From an uncultured Clostridia bacterium (lineage in GTDB: Bacteria > Bacillota > Clostridia > Lachnospirales > Lachnospiraceae), in contig CAMHMG010000017.1 of assembly GCA_946186175.1 (NCBI GenBank), positions 1 through 20,527 on the forward strand: DNA of 20,527 nt. The letters run 5' to 3'. The first letter of the stretch is position 1. Each line of letters starts with the position of its first letter. Both the position numbers and the translations under genes were made by a program. Under the pieces are notes generated by a model that ran no database searches, was not told where the DNA came from, and saw nothing but the letters and a program-made list of their open reading frames with translations. This document shows positions 6,155 to 14,135 of this stretch, piece by piece.

Positions 6155-7388
6155 GATTATAAAAACCACTTTAAAACTTCTTTTCAGAAATAAAGGATTC
6201 TGGTTCTTTCTGATAATTACGCCGGTGTTATCAACATTTATTTTAAAAGTTAAACAGGAAAATATAAGTGCTTATGAAAATGTCGGTGAGACTGAGATAG
6301 TAGAGCTTGATGACATAGACTCAAAGGTTGCGTATTATGGTGGAAAAGGTAAGTATGTTTTGAAAGTTTATGATGCGTCAGGCAGTGATCTGTCAGAGTA
6401 TATGTTGAATAAACTTTTACAAAGTGGGGCTTTTACGGTATGCAGGGCGGATGTACCTGATATGACAAGGGCTGATATGGAGGCACATTTACATGTTGAC
6501 GGATTTGATGACAGAATGGGAGCAGCTATATATGTCGAAAAGAATTTTGATGAAAAGATAATTGATAATGCGGAAGATGCGCTTACTGTCTATGTTATGT
6601 CTGATGATGAAAGACATAAGCTCCTTGAAAATGAAATAAAAATGTGTACCGGACAGATCCGAAATGCATATATGATGGGCAATGAAGACATAGTTGATAC
6701 TTTAAATAAAATGAATGAAGCAATTCCATCCAAGGAAGTCAGATCTATTGCAGGAAAAGATAAAAGAGAACTCACCATAGAGCAGCTTGATAAAAGGACG
6801 CTTATGGGATATGCGTTTGCAATACTGACATTGGGATATGTGTTTGGCGGAATATTCATAGCGCACACAGCTATTAAGGAAGAGAAGGATATGGTGTTTA
6901 CAAGGATCAAACTTACCAATCTTACCAACGGGCAATATTTTACAGCCAAATTCATATGCGGAGCGATAGTTTCTTTATTGCTGACATTTATTATGGCTGT
7001 TTGTACGGTTACCTTTGGTGAGGACGATATGGGAATAAGCATGCTCTCATTTCTTGTTATGATCTTTCTGATGGGACTCATTTTCTCGTCTATAAGCCTG
7101 CTGCTTGGAATATTGCTGGGTAATGTTATGAGCGCTAATGTTGCAGCATTTACATTATGGAGTATGTCGGCATTACTTGCAGGACTTTATTTCCCGCTTG
7201 ATCATACAACTAAGGTGGTCAGGGCTTTTGCCTATATGATGCCGCAAAAATGGTTTTTAGAGGCGACAGAAATGATAATGACTAAAGACAATAAGGTATA
7301 TTTTATGTTATTATGTATTACAGTAGCATATATGGTCATAACATTGAGTCTTGGAAGTGTAGGTATTAAATACAAGAACTATGAGTGA
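6147..7388 (+). CDS. ABC-2 type permease subunit 2
   Basis: A 413-residue ABC-2-type permease, overlapping the previous gene by 8 bp and preceded by AGGAGG (6131-6136, 10 nt before the ATG). Topology matches its partner: TM1 at about residues 16-34, a large extracytoplasmic domain (about 35-215, notably acidic), and five or six helices between about 225 and 405. The motif KEEKDMVFTRIKLTNLT after the second helix resembles the cytoplasmic coupling region of this family. It probably forms the heterodimeric channel with the 5087-6154 product. Confidence 0.85.
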   Translation: MLEIIKTTLKLLFRNKGFWFFLIITPVLSTFILKVKQENISAYENVGETEIVELDDIDSKVAYYGGKGKYVLKVYDASGSDLSEYMLNKLLQSGAFTVCRADVPDMTRADMEAHLHVDGFDDRMGAAIYVEKNFDEKIIDNAEDALTVYVMSDDERHKLLENEIKMCTGQIRNAYMMGNEDIVDTLNKMNEAIPSKEVRSIAGKDKRELTIEQLDKRTLMGYAFAILTLGYVFGGIFIAHTAIKEEKDMVFTRIKLTNLTNGQYFTAKFICGAIVSLLLTFIMAVCTVTFGEDDMGISMLSFLVMIFLMGLIFSSISLLLGILLGNVMSANVAAFTLWSMSALLAGLYFPLDHTTKVVRAFAYMMPQKWFLEATEMIMTKDNKVYFMLLCITVAYMVITLSLGSVGIKYKNYE

Positions 7389-8511
7389 ACGGATAAGGGA
7401 ATACTATTTTATTTTTATCAGGCTGGCACTTATTGTAGTGTTTAGTCTATACGGAATGATATGTGAAGCAAAACAAACAGGAGTATCTGTGAAGATACTC
7501 TTGCTTGTTTCGTTTTATATATGTCTGATGTCGTTAAAAGAGATAAATGTCGGGAAGAAGAGGATGGTATGTGCACTGGCAGGTGTATTGTTTTGTCTGA
7601 TTATTTTTTATCTAAGCAGGGAATCATTTTACCTGCTTGGAATTTTGACCGTGTTTGAAATTCTATCGCTGTTTCCAGAGCTTGATGTTAAATGGTATTT
7701 GGCTCCGCTAGCGATAATTGTTTATGATATATCGGTAGGAGATATAACAAGACCGTTAATTATTATATTGCTTTCCATTCTATATATACAACACAACTTT
7801 GTTATAAAGGGATATCAAAGCCGTTTACATGAGGATATTGAGGTTGAACAGAACCTTAAGAAAAATATGCGTGAGCAGGAATATGCAGTAAAGGAAGAAA
7901 TGAAACGTAATATGCTGCTTTCGGAAAATCAGATATTAGAGGAGAGGGCAGCATTATCACAGACACTGCATGATAAGCTCGGACATAATATTAACGGGTC
8001 GGTTTATCAGTTAGAGGCGGCAAAGCTTCTTATGGAGAAGGATCCGGAAAAGACAAAGAACATGCTTCAGGCAGTTATAGATCAGCTTAGGACCGGGATG
8101 GATGAGATACGTGCCATATTAAGAAAAGAGAGACCGAAGAAAGAAGAACTTGCAATGCTGCAGTTATACAAACTGTGTGAGGATTGTAACAGCAAGGGGG
8201 TAGAGGTTAATCTTGATACGGAAGGAGACATATCGAGAATTGCTGATGATATGTGGGAGGTTATTTTAGATAACGCATTTGAAGCCGTATCTAATTCAAT
8301 GAAGTATGCTAAATGCAGGCATATTAATATAAAACTTGTTGTTCTTAATAAAATGGTCAGATGCAGTATTGTTGATGATGGAGTTGGATGCAAGGATATC
8401 AAAGATGGAATGGGAATATCAGGTATGAGACAGAGGGTGAGGATAGTTAACGGTTCACTTTCTTTTGAAACTGAAGCAGGTTTTGCTGTTAATATGATAT
8501 TGCCTATATAA
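7381..8511 (+). CDS. DesK/NarX-type sensor histidine kinase
   Basis: A 376-residue sensor kinase, overlapping the permease gene by 8 bp. Its N-terminus has about five hydrophobic segments (residues 9-27, 37-50, 61-78, 82-98 and 105-138) with almost no extracellular domain, typical of intramembrane-sensing kinases linked to ABC transporters. A coiled coil (about 145-190) leads to the HisKA_3 motif LHDKLGHNI with phosphoacceptor H197. The HATPase domain has an N-box (DNAFEAVSNSMKYAK) and a G-box (DDGVGCKDIKDGMGISGM). It presumably phosphorylates D56 of the regulator encoded next. By analogy with LnrJ, it may sense the transporter or membrane stress. Confidence 0.9.
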   Translation: MSERIREYYFIFIRLALIVVFSLYGMICEAKQTGVSVKILLLVSFYICLMSLKEINVGKKRMVCALAGVLFCLIIFYLSRESFYLLGILTVFEILSLFPELDVKWYLAPLAIIVYDISVGDITRPLIIILLSILYIQHNFVIKGYQSRLHEDIEVEQNLKKNMREQEYAVKEEMKRNMLLSENQILEERAALSQTLHDKLGHNINGSVYQLEAAKLLMEKDPEKTKNMLQAVIDQLRTGMDEIRAILRKERPKKEELAMLQLYKLCEDCNSKGVEVNLDTEGDISRIADDMWEVILDNAFEAVSNSMKYAKCRHINIKLVVLNKMVRCSIVDDGVGCKDIKDGMGISGMRQRVRIVNGSLSFETEAGFAVNMILPI

Positions 8512-8561
8512 TGAGAAGCACTTTATGCATCTCATAACGCTCTAAAACTTCGTTTTATCGC

Positions 8562-8624
8562 TATCTTATCAGGTGAAAGTAAAGTCTGCGCTTTGCTTGA
8601 CATTCCTTTCCTTCTGATAAGATA
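8562..8624 (+). promoter_or_regulatory. Structured leader between kinase and regulator genes
   Basis: TATCTTATCAG (8562-8572) and CTGATAAGATA (8614-8624) form a perfect 11-bp inverted repeat. It encloses a second stem, AAGTAAAG/CTTTGCTT, and a TTGACA (8597-8602). A further hairpin (ATGAGA/TCTCAT, 8511-8535) lies directly at the kinase stop. The rest of the operon has overlaps or 1-bp gaps, so this 141-bp gap before the regulator looks deliberate: an internal promoter, a stability or processing element, or an attenuator. Confidence 0.45.
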
Positions 8625-8652
8625 TATTATAATATAGAGGAGAGGATATCGG

Positions 8653-9291
8653 ATGGAAAAGATTAAGGTCATAATAGCAGATGATAGCGATTTTGTAAGA
8701 GACGGAATGAAGATAATACTTGATGTGGATGATGAGTTTGAGGTTATAGGTACTGCGGCAAACGGAAGAGAAGCTGTTGAGATTGCAAGGAAGCAGAACC
8801 CGGATGTCTTTCTCATGGATATTCAGATGCCGGACATGGATGGTATAGAGGCTACTAAGATAATTGTTGAAGAAAATCTTGGCAAAGTTCTTATACTTAC
8901 AACCTTTGATGACGATGAACTTGTAAAACAGGCACTTAAAAACGGCGCTAAGGGATATCTTATCAAAAATCACACACCGGATCATTTGAAGCAGATGATC
9001 AAATCGGTATATTACGGATCGGGAGTGATGGATGAGACGGTTTTTAGTTCACTTAATTTTGATGATGTAACAGGTAATAAGTGCTCGGATAAATTTGATT
9101 CTTCTGATTATTCACCACGAGAACTTGAGATCATACAGGCGGTGGCTGACGGTTTGTCCAATAAGGAGATTGCTGATAAGCTTTTTATTTCTGAGGGGAC
9201 AGTTAAGAATTATATTACCGGCATTCTGTCAAAGGAAGGTCTTTCACATAGGACGGCACTTGCGGTATACTATCTGACAGGAAGGAAATGA
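8653..9291 (+). CDS. NarL/FixJ-family response regulator
   Basis: A 212-residue regulator. The receiver domain (1-120) has acidic residues D10/D11, phosphoacceptor D56 (FLMDIQMPDMDG), T83/T84 and conserved K105 (GYLIKN). The LuxR-type HTH (about 147-208) contains SPRELEIIQAVADGLSNKEI and EGTVKNYI. GAGGAGAGGA upstream provides the ribosome binding site. As partner of the adjacent DesK-type kinase it probably controls this ABC operon, perhaps through the ATGAC/GTCAT repeat at 4227-4240. A hairpin with a U-tract follows the stop directly and ends the operon. Confidence 0.92.
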   Translation: MEKIKVIIADDSDFVRDGMKIILDVDDEFEVIGTAANGREAVEIARKQNPDVFLMDIQMPDMDGIEATKIIVEENLGKVLILTTFDDDELVKQALKNGAKGYLIKNHTPDHLKQMIKSVYYGSGVMDETVFSSLNFDDVTGNKCSDKFDSSDYSPRELEIIQAVADGLSNKEIADKLFISEGTVKNYITGILSKEGLSHRTALAVYYLTGRK

Positions 9292-9297
9292 GGATTA

Positions 9298-9555
9298 GGG
9301 GATTGCGAAACTCTGTTTTGCTTTTCTTCTTTTTGTATATTATATATATCCAACGCAGACACGTTTTCACTCCGTCGCACGCACAGCGGTACTAAGTTCG
9401 TACTTTGTACTCACTACCAAGTAGGTGCATGACACTAGAACTCACTGTGTTCGTTAAGTGTCATTGGAAGTACCGGTGGGTGCGAAGGGTCTGCTTATGG
9501 ATAATATACAATATGCACAGATAATTATATTCAAATTATGAGTTTCGCAATTACC
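9298..9555. mobile_element. MITE-like nested palindrome flanked by TA
   Basis: A 258-bp non-coding element with 16-bp terminal inverted repeats: GGGGATTGCGAAACTC (9298-9313) against the complement of 9540-9555, 14 of 16 matching and the inner 12 perfect. TA dinucleotides flank both ends (9296-9297, 9556-9557), the target duplication expected of IS630/mariner-type transposition. Inside, further arms nest concentrically: GCAGAC/GTCTGC (9355-9360, 9489-9494), CGCAC/GTGCG (9376-9380, 9480-9484), CGGTACT/AGTACCG (9387-9393, 9469-9475) and ATGACACT/AGTGTCAT (9429-9436, 9457-9464). There is no gene. It fits a miniature inverted-repeat transposable element; a structured RNA is the alternative. Confidence 0.6.
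9305..9334 (+). terminator. Intrinsic terminator of the ABC/two-component operon
   Basis: GCGAAAC (9305-9311) pairs with GTTTTGC (9315-9321) around TCT with one G-U pair, followed by a T-rich run (9322-9334). It lies 14 nt after the regulator stop. It is embedded in the left end of the MITE-like element, so the element itself seems to supply termination. Confidence 0.6.
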
Positions 9556-9585
9556 TATAAAGTAATCGTTGAAAGGAGTTAGGTT

Positions 9586-10776
9586 ATGCAATATAGAAAA
9601 GACAAATATGGTAATGATATTTCAGTACTTGGTTTTGGATGTATGAGATTTACCAAGAAGGGTAATTCGATTGATATTGATAAGGCAGAGAAGGAGATCA
9701 TGGCAGCATATAAGGCCGGAGTTAATTATTATGATACTGCATACATTTATCCCGGTAGCGAAGTTACGATTGGAGAGATATTTGAAAGAAACGGCATACG
9801 TGAAAAGATTAATATTGCCACAAAGCTTCCACAGTATCTTATAAGCAGTAGGGCGGCTATTGACAAGTATTTTGATGAGGAGCTTAAGAGGCTTAGGACT
9901 AGCTATGTTGATTACTATCTTATGCATCATCTGACAGATGTATTCATGTGGGAGAAACTGAAAAACATTGGGATACTGGACTGGATCAAAGAGAAGAAGG
10001 ACAGTGGACAGATTAGAAATATCGGTTTTTCATATCATGGTAATTCTGATAATTTTGTAAAGATATTAGATGACTATGAATGGGATTTCTGCCAGATTCA
10101 ATATAATTATCTTGATGAGAATACACAGGCAGGAACGGTTGGTCTTAAGGCTGCTGCGGATAAAGGGATTCCTGTTGTTATCATGGAGCCGCTTCGTGGT
10201 GGTAAACTTGTTAACATGCTTCCGGATTCAGCAAAGAATAGTTTTAAAGGAAGTAATAGAGACTGGACTCCGGCAGAGTGGGCATTTCGCTGGCTTTATA
10301 ATCAGCCTGAGGTTACCTGTGTTCTGTCCGGTATGAACTCTGTTGAAATGGTTGATGAGAATTGCAAGACTGCGAGTGAGGCGACAGCGGGACATATGAC
10401 AGAAGATGATTTCAAGGTGCTTGAAAAGGTGACGAAACAGATACATGAGAATGAGAAGGTGGGCTGTACAGGCTGCCGTTACTGTATGCCATGTCCGAAA
10501 AATGTTGATATACCGGGAACATTTCGCTGTTACAATGTTATGTTTACAGAATCCAAGAATAACGGGAGATTTGAATATGCCCAGACGGTAGGGCTGACAA
10601 AGGAGCCTGCATTTGCAAGCCAGTGTATTGAGTGTGGTAAATGTGAAAAACACTGTCCGCAGAATATTCCGATAAGAGAGAAACTTAAGGAAGCGGATAA
10701 GGCATTAAGACCACTTCCATTTAAGGTCGGAATTAATATTGCAAGGAAATATATGCTAAGAAAAACGAAAAAATAA
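9586..10776 (+). CDS. Aldo/keto reductase fused to a C-terminal 2x[4Fe-4S] ferredoxin domain
   Basis: A 396-residue cytosolic oxidoreductase. The TIM-barrel aldo/keto reductase domain (about 1-285) carries the catalytic tetrad D50, Y55, K80 and H114 (YDTAYIY, ATK, MHH). The C-terminus has two cysteine clusters, C294-C297-C300-C303P and C347-C350-C353-C357P, each fit to bind a [4Fe-4S] cluster. This fused architecture is common in anaerobic Clostridia. The substrate is unknown; electron transfer between NAD(P)H and ferredoxin-linked chemistry is plausible. AGGAG (9574-9578) lies 7 nt before the ATG. It is monocistronic, downstream of the MITE-like element. Confidence 0.92.
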   Translation: MQYRKDKYGNDISVLGFGCMRFTKKGNSIDIDKAEKEIMAAYKAGVNYYDTAYIYPGSEVTIGEIFERNGIREKINIATKLPQYLISSRAAIDKYFDEELKRLRTSYVDYYLMHHLTDVFMWEKLKNIGILDWIKEKKDSGQIRNIGFSYHGNSDNFVKILDDYEWDFCQIQYNYLDENTQAGTVGLKAAADKGIPVVIMEPLRGGKLVNMLPDSAKNSFKGSNRDWTPAEWAFRWLYNQPEVTCVLSGMNSVEMVDENCKTASEATAGHMTEDDFKVLEKVTKQIHENEKVGCTGCRYCMPCPKNVDIPGTFRCYNVMFTESKNNGRFEYAQTVGLTKEPAFASQCIECGKCEKHCPQNIPIREKLKEADKALRPLPFKVGINIARKYMLRKTKK

Positions 10777-10933
10777 AGTAAAAATATATAAATTATACGA
10801 ATTGCTTTTGAAAATAAAATATGATAATATAATTCGGGTTTATTAATGAGTGAACGTGAATGCTTTAATTAATAGTGATTAAAACAATTGCAATCATTTA
10901 TATTTCATAATATATGGAAGGAGTACTTTTGAT

Positions 10934-12217
10934 ATGAAAAAATATTCTGAGATGACTAAAGAAGAGCTTCAGGCTGAACTTGAAACTCTCAAAGAGAAGT
11001 ATAATGAGTATCGTGGTATGGATCTTGCTCTCGATATGAGCAGAGGTAAGCCATGTAGAGAACAGCTGGATATCTCAATGGGAATGATGGATGCGCTTAA
11101 TTCCCATGTTGATCTTTCATGTGAAGATGGAACTGACTGCCGTAACTATGGCTTGTTAGATGGTATTCCGGAGGCAAAGGTACTTATCGGAGATATGATG
11201 GAAAACCATCCTGATAATATAATTATTTATGGTAATTCTTCGCTTAATGTTATGTATGATACAGTTGCAAGAGCTATGACACATGGTATCATGGGACATA
11301 CTCCTTGGTGTAAGCTTGATAAAGTGAAATTCCTTTGTCCGGTTCCCGGATATGACAGACATTTTGCGATAACAGAATATTTTGGTATTGAAATGATTCC
11401 TGTTCCGATGACTTCTAAAGGTCCTGATATGGATATGGTTGAGAAACTTGTTTCTGAGGATGAAGCTATTAAGGGTATCTGGTGTGTGCCTAAGTATTCT
11501 AACCCACAGGGTTATTCATATTCGGATGAAACAGTAAGACGTTTTGCAAGACTTAAACCTGCAGCCCAGGATTTCAGAATTTTCTGGGACAATGCATATG
11601 GTATACATCATTTATATGAGGATAAGCAGGATTATCTTGTAGAGATACTTGCAGAGTGTAAGAGAGCCGGTAATCCTGATCTTGTATATAAGTTTGCTTC
11701 AACTTCTAAGATTACATTCCCGGGAAGCGGAATAGCTGCACTTGCAACCTCACTTAACAATATGGAGGATATCAAGCATCAGCTTAAGAATCAGACTATA
11801 GGACATGATAAGGTTAATCAGTTAAGACATGTAAGATTCTTTAAGGATATTCATGGAATGACAGAGCATATGAAAAAGCATGCTGATATAATCAGACCTA
11901 AGTTCGAGGCAGTTCTTGAGATTTTAGACAGAGAACTTTCAGAGCTTGAAATCGGTACCTGGACTAAGCCAAACGGCGGATACTTTATAAGTTTTGATTC
12001 TCTGGATGGATGTGCTAAAGAGATAGTATCTATGGCTAAGAAAGCAGGTGTTACCATGACAGCAGCTGCTGCAACATGGCCATATCATAAGGATCCACAT
12101 GATTCTAACATTCGTATAGCACCTACATATCCGCCAATTGAGGATCTTAAACTTGCGACAGAATTGTTTGCACTTTGCGTTAAGATTGTGAGTGCAGAGA
12201 AACTGCTTGAAAAATAG
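10934..12217 (+). CDS. PLP-dependent aminotransferase, type Ic aspartate aminotransferase family
   Basis: A 427-residue fold-type I PLP enzyme that transfers an amino group between an amino acid, probably aspartate, and 2-oxoglutarate in the cytosol. It has SNPQGY (189-194), DNAYG (219-223), PLP lysine K259 in FASTSKITFPGSG, and the carboxylate-binding arginine in NIRIAPTYPP near the C-terminus. The N-terminal RGKP and length match the subgroup Ic aspartate aminotransferases (PF12897) rather than AspC or MalY types. GGAAGGAG (10916-10923) precedes the ATG by 10 nt. The 157-bp upstream gap is AT-rich, with TATAAT at 10828-10833 but no convincing -35. The gene is followed by a hairpin shared with a convergent gene. 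The exact substrate is not proven. Confidence 0.88.
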   Translation: MKKYSEMTKEELQAELETLKEKYNEYRGMDLALDMSRGKPCREQLDISMGMMDALNSHVDLSCEDGTDCRNYGLLDGIPEAKVLIGDMMENHPDNIIIYGNSSLNVMYDTVARAMTHGIMGHTPWCKLDKVKFLCPVPGYDRHFAITEYFGIEMIPVPMTSKGPDMDMVEKLVSEDEAIKGIWCVPKYSNPQGYSYSDETVRRFARLKPAAQDFRIFWDNAYGIHHLYEDKQDYLVEILAECKRAGNPDLVYKFASTSKITFPGSGIAALATSLNNMEDIKHQLKNQTIGHDKVNQLRHVRFFKDIHGMTEHMKKHADIIRPKFEAVLEILDRELSELEIGTWTKPNGGYFISFDSLDGCAKEIVSMAKKAGVTMTAAAATWPYHKDPHDSNIRIAPTYPPIEDLKLATELFALCVKIVSAEKLLEK

Positions 12218-12233
12218 GGTTTGCAAGAGACAG

Positions 12234-12258
12234 GAGACAGGGAACGGTTCCCTGTCTC
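12234..12258. terminator. Terminator hairpin between convergent genes
   Basis: GAGACAGGGAA (12234-12244) pairs perfectly over 11 bp with TTCCCTGTCTC (12248-12258) around CGG. It lies between the aminotransferase (plus) and cardiolipin synthase (minus), so it can serve both. The tails are only AT-rich, not clean U-tracts. Confidence 0.65.
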
Positions 12259-12288
12259 ATATAATCAAACAGCTCGACAAATTCCAGT

Positions 12289-14007
12289 CTACATCAGCGG
12301 CGCATACAGACGAAGCAGTGAGAGCCACAGTCTGTATGGTTTGTTAAGTTTCAAACAATATTCATAGGTCATTTCTTCTGACTGTTCTATAGTATCTAAT
12401 ATATCTTCTTTGATAGCTTCTATCACCTTACAGTGGTACATATATGCAGCACATTCAAAATGCAGATAAAGGCTTCTGTAATCTAAATTGATGGAGCCAA
12501 CTACAGCATATTCGTCATCTGCCACCATCATTTTACAGTGTATAAAGCCCGGAACAAATTCATATATCTTAACTCCTGCTTTGGTAAGAGGTTCATAAAA
12601 TGAACGAGTAACCATAAAGATTGCTTTTTTATCCGGAATTCGTGGCGTAATAATTCTGACATCAACACCGCTTTGAGCGGCAAGGGTAAGAGCTGTGATC
12701 ATTTCCTGATCTACAATAAGATACGGAGTTGTTATATAAACATAGTTTGTGGCACGGTTTATAATGTTAAGGTATACATTTTCTGCTACGACTTCGCTGA
12801 AAAGCGGATTGTCGGCATAGGGCTGAACAAAACCGTCACCGAAAGGTTGACCTGCTTTTGAATCTATGTCAGAGGATTTGACGCCTGACTTTGCTGAATT
12901 GTTGACAGAAACTTTTCTGATTGACTTTTCTGATTCATTTGTAGAAGTTTTGTGTTTTGACTTTTTTGAATTGTTGGCAGATGCTTTATGGTCTGTCTTT
13001 TTTGATATTTTATGTGAATTGTATTTCTCGTAGTCAACTTCTTCTTTGGATAAATGCTGCCAGAATTGCAGGAACATTACTGTGAAATTCCAGGTGGCAT
13101 CACCTTTTATCATAATACCGGTATCCTTCCAGTAGCCACCCAGACGTTTACGTTGATTGATGTATTCGTCTGCAAGATTGACTCCTCCGGTAAATGAAGT
13201 AACTCCATCTATGACCATAATTTTTCTGTGATCCCTGTTGTTGAGACGCAGTGATAATGTCGGAAGAAATGGATTAAAACAGTAGCATTCGATACCCCAT
13301 TGACTTAGAGTTTCAGGATAGTCTGATGGGAGAGTGCGGATACATCCCATATCATCATAGATGATCTTTACTTCTACACCTGACATCGCTTTTTTCTTTA
13401 ATATATCAAGTATGCTGTTCCAAAATATACCTTCATGTATTATGAAGTATTCAAGGAAAATAAATTTTTCGGCTTTTTCAAGTTCTTCAAGCATTTTTAA
13501 ATACATTTCCTCACCGGAAGAAAAGTAGGATGCTGAGGAATTCTCGTGGATGGGATAACCTGCAAGGTTATAGATATAGCGTGCCTGTGGAGTTGCGTAG
13601 TGATTGGTGTTGTCTATATGAGTTAGAACATCTTCATTCTGATGAAGGTGGGTCTTGGATTGCTTAACTGCTTCTCTTACGCTTTTCCTAAAGGCACGTC
13701 TTGTGGTATTGACTGACAATATCAGATAGAAAAGACCACCGAAGACGGGAATAAAGAGAATTGTTATACACCAGGCCAGTTTATAAGCAGGATTGATAGG
13801 GCGGTTTATAATGTAAATGACAACAAGTATGCTTATAAATGACATGATTGCCTGAATATTGATATATTGTTCGCGGAATTTGAGATAAGCATATAATAGA
13901 AACGCAAGTTGAATTAGAACAAGGACTATTACCCATGCTAACTTAGAAGTGAATAATGCATAATCGCCTCTTTTTCGTTCTTTGTCAATAACCTTTTGCT
14001 TTCCCAT
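12289..14007 (-). CDS. cls: Cardiolipin synthase (PLD superfamily) with an internal tandem-repeat insertion
   Basis: A 572-residue membrane phospholipase-D-family enzyme that condenses two phosphatidylglycerols to cardiolipin and glycerol. Two N-terminal transmembrane helices (about 21-44 and 52-70, with a third hydrophobic stretch 78-98) precede two PLDc domains. Both HKD motifs are intact: H260-K262-D267 (HRKIMVID) and H490-K492-D497 (HCKMMVAD), each followed by GGVN or GSIN. Between the domains, residues 336-383 hold four 12-residue Lys/Ser/Asn repeats not usual for Cls (typically about 480-510 residues), which explains the extra length. AAAGGAGAGAC precedes the ATG. A 128-bp gap with a hairpin separates it from the upstream methyltransferase gene. 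Confidence 0.93.
   Translation of the reverse strand: MGKQKVIDKERKRGDYALFTSKLAWVIVLVLIQLAFLLYAYLKFREQYINIQAIMSFISILVVIYIINRPINPAYKLAWCITILFIPVFGGLFYLILSVNTTRRAFRKSVREAVKQSKTHLHQNEDVLTHIDNTNHYATPQARYIYNLAGYPIHENSSASYFSSGEEMYLKMLEELEKAEKFIFLEYFIIHEGIFWNSILDILKKKAMSGVEVKIIYDDMGCIRTLPSDYPETLSQWGIECYCFNPFLPTLSLRLNNRDHRKIMVIDGVTSFTGGVNLADEYINQRKRLGGYWKDTGIMIKGDATWNFTVMFLQFWQHLSKEEVDYEKYNSHKISKKTDHKASANNSKKSKHKTSTNESEKSIRKVSVNNSAKSGVKSSDIDSKAGQPFGDGFVQPYADNPLFSEVVAENVYLNIINRATNYVYITTPYLIVDQEMITALTLAAQSGVDVRIITPRIPDKKAIFMVTRSFYEPLTKAGVKIYEFVPGFIHCKMMVADDEYAVVGSINLDYRSLYLHFECAAYMYHCKVIEAIKEDILDTIEQSEEMTYEYCLKLNKPYRLWLSLLRLYAPLM
12859..13002 (-). repeat. Four 36-bp tandem repeats inside cls
   Basis: Four in-frame 36-bp units encode residues 336-347, 348-359, 360-371 and 372-383 of cardiolipin synthase. 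They read approximately KKTDHKASANNS, KKSKHKTSTNES, EKSIRKVSVNNS and AKSGVKSSDIDS. The units share x-K-S/T-x-x-K-x-S-x-N-x-S and are diverged, so the array is not very recent. It is strongly basic and hydrophilic, and sits in the linker between the PLD domains. Confidence 0.8.
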
Positions 14008-14083
14008 AATGTCTCTCCTTTTGCTGGTTTTTATTCGCTTATTATTAAATCATGTTGCCTGTCGTCTAAGTGTAGTTTATCGC

Positions 14084-14125
14084 AAAAGTGTTGATTTTTC
14101 GTGCAAGCAAGAAATCATCACTTTT
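14084..14125 (-). terminator. Hairpin downstream of the methyltransferase gene
   Basis: AAAAGTG (14084-14090) and CACTTTT (14119-14125) form a stem extended by an imperfect TGATTT/AAATCA pairing. On the minus strand it begins 11 nt after the methyltransferase stop and ends in a short U-run. It is a probable terminator or attenuator between this gene and cls. Confidence 0.5.
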
Positions 14126-14135
14126 ACTAATTATA

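Noticed and set aside
6590..7081. 163-codon minus-strand open frame
   Set aside because: It is antisense to the second ABC permease; its hydrophobicity mirrors the membrane gene on the other strand.
8597..8633. TTGACA (8597-8602) with TATAAT (8628-8633) as a consensus promoter for the regulator gene
   Set aside because: The spacer is 25 nt, too long; nearer -10 candidates are weak, so I report only a structured leader.
8569..8985. 138-codon minus-strand open frame over the regulator gene
   Set aside because: It is antisense to a clear response-regulator gene and has no family match or ribosome binding site.
10228..10653. 141-codon minus-strand open frame
   Set aside because: It is a shadow of the aldo/keto reductase gene, whose motifs are intact on the plus strand.
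12859..13002. CRISPR-like array from the 36-bp period
   Set aside because: The units are contiguous and diverged with no spacers, and they keep the reading frame of cardiolipin synthase.
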